Shown here: positions 47,148 to 64,000 of the stretch, one piece after another
Numbering within the stretch: position 1 is the stretch's first letter
Layout of the letters: each line of letters starts with the position of its first letter
Assembly: GCF_002078875.1 (NCBI RefSeq)
Contig: NC_034415.1
Location: 21,405,225-21,469,224 of the forward strand
DNA: 64,000 nucleotides
Direction: 5' to 3'
Source of the DNA: Numida meleagris
Lineage: Eukaryota; Chordata; Aves; Galliformes; Numididae
Made by a program: the position numbers and the translations under genes
The notes under the pieces: model-generated
What the model was told of the DNA's origin: nothing
Seen by the model: the letters and a program-made list of their open reading frames with translations, nothing else
The model's database searches: none

Positions 47148-47360
47148 GATTGGAAAAGGCCTCTAAGATCACCCAGTCACAGCCTCACCCCTCCCCACCA
47201 TGCCCCCTGACCCTGTCCCTCAGTGCTATGTCCCCACGGCTCTTGAACACCTCTAGGGACGGTGACTGCACCACCTCCCTGGGCAGCCTGTGCCAGTGCA
47301 TCACTATTCTTTCTGAACAGAAATTTTTTCCTAATATCCAACCTAAACCAGCTCTGTTCT
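47148..47360 (-). mobile_element. CR1 LINE 3' end, reverse orientation
   Basis: AAATCATAGAATCATTAAGA, TTGGAAAAGGCCTCTAAGAT, then the body to CCTAATATCCAACCTAAACC. Confidence 0.9.
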
Positions 47361-48009
47361 CTGCTGCCTTATCCCATCTGCTGCTGCCCGCAAGCCCTGA
47401 AGCAATAGGGACCATCCGCTGATGCTCTGTTTGCCCCTGGTAGCTGCTTTCTGGGCTCTAATAGGGAATTTGGCCCTGCTTGGGAAGTGAGATGGAATGC
47501 ACCGGGGCTGGGGTAGGGCTGCTTTCACACCTGGGAGCCCCAGAGTGGGGCTGGTGCACTCACCGTGATAGGTGCCACACATCAGCCAGAAGTCCTGGAT
47601 GCATTTGCCATCAGCATCACGTGCACTAGGGCAGGGTGCCAGGCAGGGCTTGGCACTTGAGGAAATGAGCTTTCCTCTCCCTCTTTTTAATTACCTTCGG
47701 GGGGAGGTGGACAGCAACAGTTACAAGAAGGAGGAAGAATTGCAGCTGTTACAGATTGTGCCCATAAAGGGTGTGAATGGAAAACAAAGCAAACTCATCC
47801 ACAACACCTGTCCAAGAACTGCCAGCTGTGAGGACTTCCCCTCCTAATGCTCCCACTGCAGAGCAGAGGACACCCTCGAAGGGCATGGGATAAGTGAGGC
47901 ATTACCACCTTCCTCTGCTCCTTCCTCCTCCTTCTCACCCCACGATAACCCCCTGGGGCTGCTGCAGGCGTGGGTGCTTTCAGGCAGCTCCATGCCCAGA
48001 TTTATGGCA

Positions 48010-48175
48010 GGGTTATCAGATAAGATGCTGTCAGGGATAGCTGAAATGCAGGGCGCTGGAGCTGGTATCAGAGGTGCTGGGTTAATCGTTAACGCTGTGC
48101 TGGGCAGGACGCGATGTAATAATGTTCCAGCAACAACCCCCAGTGCCCAGCTGAAGATTAATTTGCTGCCAGGCT
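48010..48175. promoter_or_regulatory. Candidate epithelial enhancer: HNF1 and paired GATA motifs
   Basis: GTTAATCGTTAAC at 48081-48093 is a near-perfect palindromic HNF1 site. TTATCAGATAAG at 48013-48024 holds two opposed GATA motifs. GAAGATTAATTTGC follows at about 48,154. Function is inferred from motifs only. Confidence 0.35.
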
Positions 48176-50261
48176 TTGTTGTATATGGATGGGAGGTGGC
48201 CCAAGGGAGGGGCATGGCCATGCTGGGTGCTTCAGGACAGTCTCCTGCCATTGGGACCAAGGGAAAATGTCCTATCCTGGGGACAGTTTAGGCACCTTGC
48301 CACCCCTGAGACCTCGGTGCCATGGCTCTTTGTAAAGCAGAGGGTGCAAAAAATGGGAAATCTGCTCTCTGGGTTGGGATGAACTTGGTTTGGGTTCCTC
48401 CCTTGCAGGAAGGGGGACAGGGCCAGAATGTCCCAGGCACTGGCATCCCTCTAGCATGGAGACGTCTTCATCTGGGAGGATCAGGACATCATCCCATCTG
48501 CCTGTCCTTGCCTGAAGGACACTTCCCTCCATCCACAGGGCCATGTTAATCAGCATCACAGTGAGGGCTCTCCATGCTCCCCCAGCACCTGTGGGCACTG
48601 AGATGCCTAGAGAACAAACATAATGCGAGAAGAAGAAAAGCCACCAGAAATTATGCAAAATTACTCTTCCTCCCCACCCCCAAGTTCTGGAAAGGTCAGA
48701 TTTCATGCCAAGGCTATTTTGCTTTTGTTTAATTATCAGCCAGCTCCTGGGACATGGAGCAGCCTGGACAGGTTCTCCTTTGTAAGGCTGCACAAAGGCA
48801 GCGGGGCCGGGCTGCGGGGGGGCTGCGGGGCTCAGACCTGGGAACCAGGATTTGGGTGACACCAGGGTTGGGGGGGGGGGTCAGGATATGGGAGCTGGTA
48901 TATCCCTGCCTCACTCCTGTAAATGGAGCTCTGAGGAACCCAATAACCCCTTGGGGTTTGGTCGGGGAGGGGGGTCTCTCCCATGGGGGAGGGAGCTGGT
49001 ACCCAGGCCTGGGCTCCCATAATCCCATGGGGCTCTGCTGGTCCCACAGCATCAACCTGGTGGAGTCCCAGCACTGCAGGGAGGGATCTCCACAGGAGAT
49101 GGATGCAATGGAGAGATGAGGGCTCTTCTCTGCCCCAGCACTGCCAAGCAAAGCCCTGGGGACCTGCGGCTGTGGGAAAGCCTCTGGTACTGGGGCATCC
49201 CTATCCCAAAGGCTGTGCCTGGACCCTGGGAGGCAATGGGAGTAGGCTGGGCCTCACCACGGGAAGTGGATCTGGGCTGATTGGGGCTGGTGGCTGCCAC
49301 CTCCATGTCCCAGTTTCATTTATGCCATGCTCTTCCCGGAGCACAGGTCCTGCCCCAGCCCTTGCCAGCTCCCTGCTCCATGCGATGCAAGGCTAGAAGA
49401 GGGCTCCGAGCACCCCCTTTTTATTTTGTCCTCATGAACACACTTGGGTTTAACAGCTCAGGCTAGGGCTGGCCTCATGTCCCCTCCTGCTGCCACTTTG
49501 TCCTTGTGCTGTGACCTTGGGCAGGGGTTGGGCACAGAAGAAAAAAAAACCAAAGCTCTCATAACCTATTTCATCAAGAGGAAAGAAGCCCAAATCCAAC
49601 GGAGCAGTCAGGAATAGAGCCGAGACCTGTGCTGGCTGCCTACTGCCCCCACCCCAGGGACACAGAGCTGGGAGCCAAGGAGCAAAGCAGGGGTGAGGGT
49701 GCAGTGGGGAGCACAGTGGCTCATTATGCACAAGAGCCCATAGGCAGAGTTTCCATCGGTTACTGAACTGCAGATAATAAAAAAAGCTTGAGGAGGAAGT
49801 AGCAAACCTGCAGCAGCCACCCTGGCAGCGGGCAGGGTTTGGAGGACCTCTGCTGGCACCAGAGCTGCAACAGCTCCAGTGACGCTCAGCAAGATCTCAC
49901 AGTGGGGAGCTCCCAGGACATCACTATGTACACTATGGGTGGAGGAAAGAAGGAAAAGAAAAACACAACAGAACAGCTTCCTCTGTGCCAAACCTAGATC
50001 CCTTTCCTTGCCATGGTTCAGGGTTCAGTATGCCATGCAGAAGGCAACCAGGCTCTGTGCCCCCCAGCTCTCCCAAGCCATGGCAAGGGGTACAGAGCCC
50101 TTCAGAGGCTGTTCCTTTGGAAATGCATCTTAGGAAACACATACCCAAAACAGGATACCCGGACCAATGGCTCTGGGTGCAGGCTTGTGGCTGTCATAGA
50201 TTTCAGTAGGTGGCACAGAGAACCAGGCAGGTTGGCCAGAGCCCAAGGTGCACGAAATCAG

Positions 50262-50302
50262 AGATGAAACACACCCAGCTCAACAGCTGTGCAATGTTTA
50301 TT
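50262..50302 (-). terminator. POMGNT1: POMGNT1 polyadenylation site
   Basis: On minus, AATAAA at 50302-50297 is followed by CATTGCACAG and the GU-rich TGGGTGTGTTTC, a textbook poly(A) site layout. It is the best candidate for the end of POMGNT1. Confidence 0.6.
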
Positions 50303-52766
50303 CTTGAAAAAATAATTCAATTCAGAAAGCGGCGAGCCCTGGGGATGCCCTTGCCCCCAGCCCTACCACAGCTGCCAAACAGGAGCCTCACTCAGGGAAC
50401 GGGGACGGACGGAAAAGAGCACCCAGCAGCTCGAGGTGGCAAGCAGAGGGAGGGGATGAGGAGCTCCAAGCCCATGGGGAGAGCCCTGCTGTTCCCTGGT
50501 TGCTGCAGGGTGGGGAGCAGCACACAGGGGAGCAGAGGATCCTGCCCATGGGACTGCTATCCCCTTAGCCCAGGGGTGAGAAGCAGGCTCAGCCTCAGCT
50601 CCCCCAAATGAGAGGGGAAGGGGGCATTAGGTTAGGGAAGGGATATGGGGGCTTGGGAACTGAGATGCCAAGGGCATCACGGCAGAGAGTCACAGAGGTT
50701 CCTCCAAAGCAGTGCCCGGGGAGCAACTGGCTTTCCCACTGAGGAGGCAAAGTCCCTTTCCCATAGCATGTAAATGACCTATTATTTAATACTTATAAAA
50801 TAAAATAAAAGCCTGGCGATCCACCGCCTGTGGGTTGCCGCACCAGAGCCCCTGAGAAGTGCAGCACTGGGGGTGGCAGAGCAGGGAAGGGTTGAACCTG
50901 AGCCCCAGGGCTGGTACCGCAAAGCCTGAAGGGTGCCACCATCCTGCACCCTCAGGACAAATGTGCCACCTGGCGTTCCACTCCTGCACCTCCCCTATCC
51001 GAGGCAGTGCATGCCCAGCAGCACCGTCCCCTCTGCTGGTGGAGCAGATTTGCTGGGTTCAACACATATTTTCCCCATCCTGGGCAAGGAAGAGAAGGGA
51101 ACAGAGGATGGAGCCATGGTGACAAGAGAGACACAAACCTTTTGGGACTGCCTCCTTGCAGGCTGAAGGCTGCTGGCTCTCCACACTACTTTCCTGCTAT
51201 CCTCCCTTTTCCACAAGCAATAAATAAAGAAATGAGTGTAGTGTAGACCCCAGCAGGTGCTGGGTTATGTGCTCCCAGGAGACCCTGAAGCTCAGTTCAC
51301 AGTGAGAAAATGAAGGGGACGAGATCCTGGCCCCGAGTGCTGCACCCTGGGAGCCAGCTCTAACGTACATTAATCCCTGTGACCACAGGGAAAGGGCCGA
51401 GCAGCAAATCCTGCTCACAGGGACAAGAGCCAGAGCATCTCTGCCTGAAGATGCAGTACCTGGGCAGGGAACTGATCTCTCACTGCACAGATGAGACAGG
51501 GAGCTGCACTGAGCAAGGGACTAGGATGGGTCCTAGTTGGGAGGAGGGCATTAGTACCAAGTAGATGGGGTGAGAGGGGGCCTGGGGTCCTTCCTAAGGC
51601 ACAGGAAGGAGGATAAGGACCCCCTCCCTCTCCATAGAGGGCGTACCAAATTAGGAGAGCCAGGCTACCCATCCTGGCTCAGCTCACAGCTTCCCTACTA
51701 GCTTCGTACCACAGTAAGGGTGGAGATTGAGGAGAACAAATTCCCCAGCCCCAGTGTTAAAAAGAGAGCTAGGGTTACCCAGATAGGGAGGAGGGAGAGG
51801 CAGGGCTACAGTACCACAGACAAGGAACATGCCAGGATGCAGCATCTCTCTCTCCAGCACCAGCTGCTGGAGGGCCCATGTTCAACTGGCCTCTGCAGCA
51901 GTGGGATCCCCACTCACTGTTCCCATCTTGCTCTGCAAGGCACTTTCACCCCCTACTCCTATGACTCAGGGGAGGCAGAGCTGCTCCCCATGGAGAATGT
52001 GGATGAGGGCGGTCTGAGCAGCACCACACAGCCTGGTCCTCCTCCATCAAGCCATCTCCAGCTCCCAGAACTGCAGGGAAAGGGGCACCTGACTGCCCTC
52101 CAGTTGGGGACAGGGTATCCTCGATGTGTCCACAGCAAATCCAGCTCCTCCTCAGCATTCCCTTTTGCCTATGAGCTGGGCTGCATCAGCTGTGGTGGCC
52201 CACAGTGAAATGTCCAACCCAGTACAGTCTTCAAGGTGCATCCATTGTACAGGAGAAAAAAAAAAAAAGAAGCTGGTAGATCCCCCCTTCACCACTGTGC
52301 TCACCAGTGGGCAAGGATCCAGCTGGGCAAGAGTTAATTATTAACACCCAGCTGGAGGGCTGCAGCACTTTTAAGTGAGCATGCTGCCTTCTTGGGACTT
52401 GGGGGCAAAAAAGGGGAGCAGAGGTGTTTCTAAAAGCCTCCTCCAGCCCCCAGCGGTGCATCTCCTTCCTCCAATCTTCCCCAGCCAGGGAGCAATGGGA
52501 GCAGCATTAGTAAAGAGTCTGTGTTAAAAAAAAAAAAAAAAGTTCCTTGGATGGGAAGGTGGCATATCTACAGGGAAGGATCCTGCCCCTGTGCGAGGGA
52601 GAGGGAGACCACAACAGGGGGCTGAAGGCAGCCCAAGATCTCATTTTGCAGCCTGAAATAAATGTCCATGTCAAGTCACCAGCCTCCAAGAGCTGCTGCC
52701 AACTCGATCTCTGCACCATGGGTGTCTCCGTCTTCTCCGGCCCCATTCACTTCCCAGCTGCCAGTC
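50303..52766 (-). other. POMGNT1: Probable POMGNT1 3' UTR
   Basis: About 2.46 kb from the stop codon to the poly(A) site with no other gene recognised. The 162-codon plus-strand frame here looks like a chance frame. An earlier poly(A) site is possible. Confidence 0.45.
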
Positions 52767-61877
<9,111 letters not shown>

Positions 61878-64000
61878 CTGCAATGCAGGATGCTTTGTGT
61901 TAGCAACTTGTAAGTAACAATACCAAGATCAGGCCTCCTCCCTGGCATAGTCTGCAGGGAACCCCAAGGGGATCTTGCTAGAATCTTCAGTACCTGGCAT
62001 TTCCCTCTTTCTTCTAGGGGAAGAGAAAGAGAAGGAAATACAGATGACAGTTTTATGGTGAGATGCATCTTCAGTTGGAGAGCACTGAACATTTGATGCA
62101 TGAGAATTAATCCACTTCCACTGTGCTCCTGCTTGCAAATCTGCAAGCAGATTGCTACTAAAGTACTAAGGCTGAAGATCTCTGAATGCAAAGAGTTTGG
62201 TAATTCAAGTTGCAACTCCCAGAGTAACCTCCGCCTCTGCCCCTACTGGAGCATCACTACATCTGCCTCTCCCTCTGCAACCACAGGATGTATCCAGGAT
62301 ATTCAGAGGAAGAAATGTTCTGTGACCAAAACATAGCAAAGGCCAAAAACTCAGGTCTGACTTCAGGAAACTGCACTGTGCCATAGGCTGCAGAGAACAG
62401 CTCACAGCCTTACAGTCTGCAGCAAACTACACAGCAGTCTGGGATAATGCAGATGGTGGGCTAATGGGAAGGACTGGGGCTATGGAGCAGTCCATAGAAA
62501 CCCTGATGGCAGCACTGCCACTTCCCATGGCCCTGGTGCATCTTGTCCTCTCTTTCTCATTTTTGGTATTTTCCCTTGTCTTCAGAGCCAGGGCAAAGCA
62601 GAAACTATTCCATGCCTTAAAGATCTTTTCTTGAGACAGGAAGACTTGGACCACAAACATCCAGTGGTGGGAAGCAATCAGCATGCAGATGAAAGCTGCA
62701 AGGGCAGCTCTGGCCACAGCCAAAAGAATGTCTTAGAGTTGCAGTCCTGGCCTGGGATGCAGAATCTTGACTGGTTTTGGACATCTCTCTGTGTCCCCCA
62801 AACACCCACCAACTTCATTCCTAAGGATCCTTGCAACAACACCTTCTCTCAGGCTCTCTCTCTGAGGTCTGGTATGGGGATGAGATCACACACGCTGGCC
62901 TGCTACCTTGTCATCTATTGCCTCAAAACTGCATGCTGCTGCTACCTCTGCCATGCAGCCAAATGGGTTCAAAAGTAATTGAGGAAGATGAAAAAAGCAA
63001 TAAAACAACAGATGGACATGTGGATAGTGTGGCAATATAAACATCACTAAGGCATTTTAGCTCAGTGATTTGCTGTTGACTCAGAACTATGACCACCTTT
63101 CAGGATCTGAGCATAAAAAGCTTTTAACTGGCCAAGAACAGAGCTTGGGCTTGTTGCTAGGAGCAGGCTGTGTGTGGTAGCTAGCAGAGAGGTCTTCGTT
63201 AATAGCCACGCTAATACCAGGGGAGCAGTCCATGCTCCCAGAGCTGGCAGGCTGAAGAAGGCAGCACCAATCAGGACCAGCAGCCAGGATTAGCATGGTT
63301 GGTTCAGTCACAGCTGCTGATAGAGGTCCTGCTGCTGTAGACTTACAGCTACAGCTCTGGTTTATATGTTTTAAGCTCAATTTTCATCTGCATTTTAAGT
63401 CCTATCAGTACCACAACAGAGCTCAGGGCAGACAGGCTCTAGCCCACTGCTCCCACCACAATAAGCAGTGCTGGCCTGAACAATTGGGTAGGTTCCCAAG
63501 CACTCCAGGGGATGCAGGACTGAGCAGTCTCCTTCCCCAGGGAGCCCTTGTGAGCCTTTGTCCTCCCAAGCAACACAAAACCCTACCCTGCACCATCTGC
63601 TAAATTTCACCAAGTTCTGCCCATCCCAGGAACAGCTCCTTTTCTGCAGCTTGCCGCCCTGCAGCCAAACCTCCCCTGTCCTTACACCCTTCGGGATGCC
63701 AGCTTGGTTGAGGATTAGCAGTTTTACAGCACAGACAAGGAGGCCTGGAGCTCTCCCAGACACCAGCTGCCTCTGGAGCACGAGATCCCATTCCTCAGCC
63801 TATTTTCTCTGTCCACCTGTTGTGCCTTACACCATTTGGTTTGCAAATCATATCTCTCAGGGACAGTCCCTCACTGCAGACAGAGTCCTGCTGCACATAG
63901 CACAGGTACAGAACCAGGAGAAGAATCAAGCACATTTTTATCTGAAAGTCTCCCAGGAAAGCCTGAATAATTGTATCTCCACTCATAAACAATCCACTTG
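61878..64000. other. POMGNT1: POMGNT1 intron towards the missing first coding exon
   Basis: No match to the expected MDDWKPSPLIKPFGARKK start was seen on the minus strand. No clear repeat; open frames here lack similarity to known families. Confidence 0.6.

Larger units (their letters stand above)
45771..50261. other. Intergenic region between converging TSPAN1 and POMGNT1
   Basis: No gene recognised. It contains two reverse CR1 copies with a 140-bp repeat, and an HNF1/GATA motif cluster near 48.0 kb. Confidence 0.65.

Noticed and set aside
51720..52208. 162-codon plus-strand open frame downstream of POMGNT1
   Set aside because: No start context, domain or family similarity; it lies antisense in the probable POMGNT1 3' UTR.

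Overview
The window is nuclear DNA from a bird, most likely a galliform (chicken-like). Short spliced exons have GT/AG boundaries, there are CpG-island promoters, many truncated CR1 LINE 3' ends with the typical ATTCTATGATTCTATG tail, and one avian-type LTR retrovirus remnant. Gene order and orientation, PIK3R3 (minus), TSPAN1 (plus), POMGNT1 (minus), match the human 1p34 block. No prokaryotic features are present; nearly all long open frames are chance frames in GC-rich introns.

1-40.5 kb: 5' half of PIK3R3, minus strand. The p55gamma-specific first coding exon lies at 12,101-12,206, with a CpG island upstream of it. Six further exons between 28,828 and 39,363 encode an SH3 domain and a BH/RhoGAP-like domain of about 307 residues, the N-terminal half of a full-length p85 subunit. 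Both starts end in phase 1, so both can join the same downstream SH2 exons, which are not in the window and should lie beyond base 1. Mammalian PIK3R3 is known as p55gamma without SH3/BH, so the bird locus appears to keep an ancestral p85-type isoform with an internal p55 promoter, as PIK3R1 has. A second CpG island, broken by a 95-base assembly gap, lies just upstream of the SH3 exon.

41.6-45.8 kb: complete TSPAN1, plus strand. It has one non-coding and seven coding exons, 238 residues, four membrane segments and a six-cysteine large extracellular loop.

45.8-50.3 kb: intergenic DNA between the converging TSPAN1 and POMGNT1 genes. It holds two CR1 copies and a cluster of HNF1 and GATA motifs that could be an epithelial enhancer.

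50.3-64 kb: POMGNT1, minus strand. Twenty coding exons (52,767-61,877) give 622 residues plus a likely 2.5 kb 3' UTR. The start codon exon, about 40 residues, lies beyond the right edge.

The three genes are not one pathway: PIK3R3 acts in receptor tyrosine kinase signalling, TSPAN1 organises epithelial membranes, and POMGNT1 glycosylates alpha-dystroglycan in the Golgi. Their linkage is conserved synteny. Non-coding points of interest are a 3'UTR-like segment with a poly(A) signal just upstream of the p55gamma start, a 140-bp sequence found twice beside CR1 ends, an internally deleted endogenous retrovirus split by a CR1, an ancient MIR-like SINE relic and several homeodomain/POU-rich AT islands.
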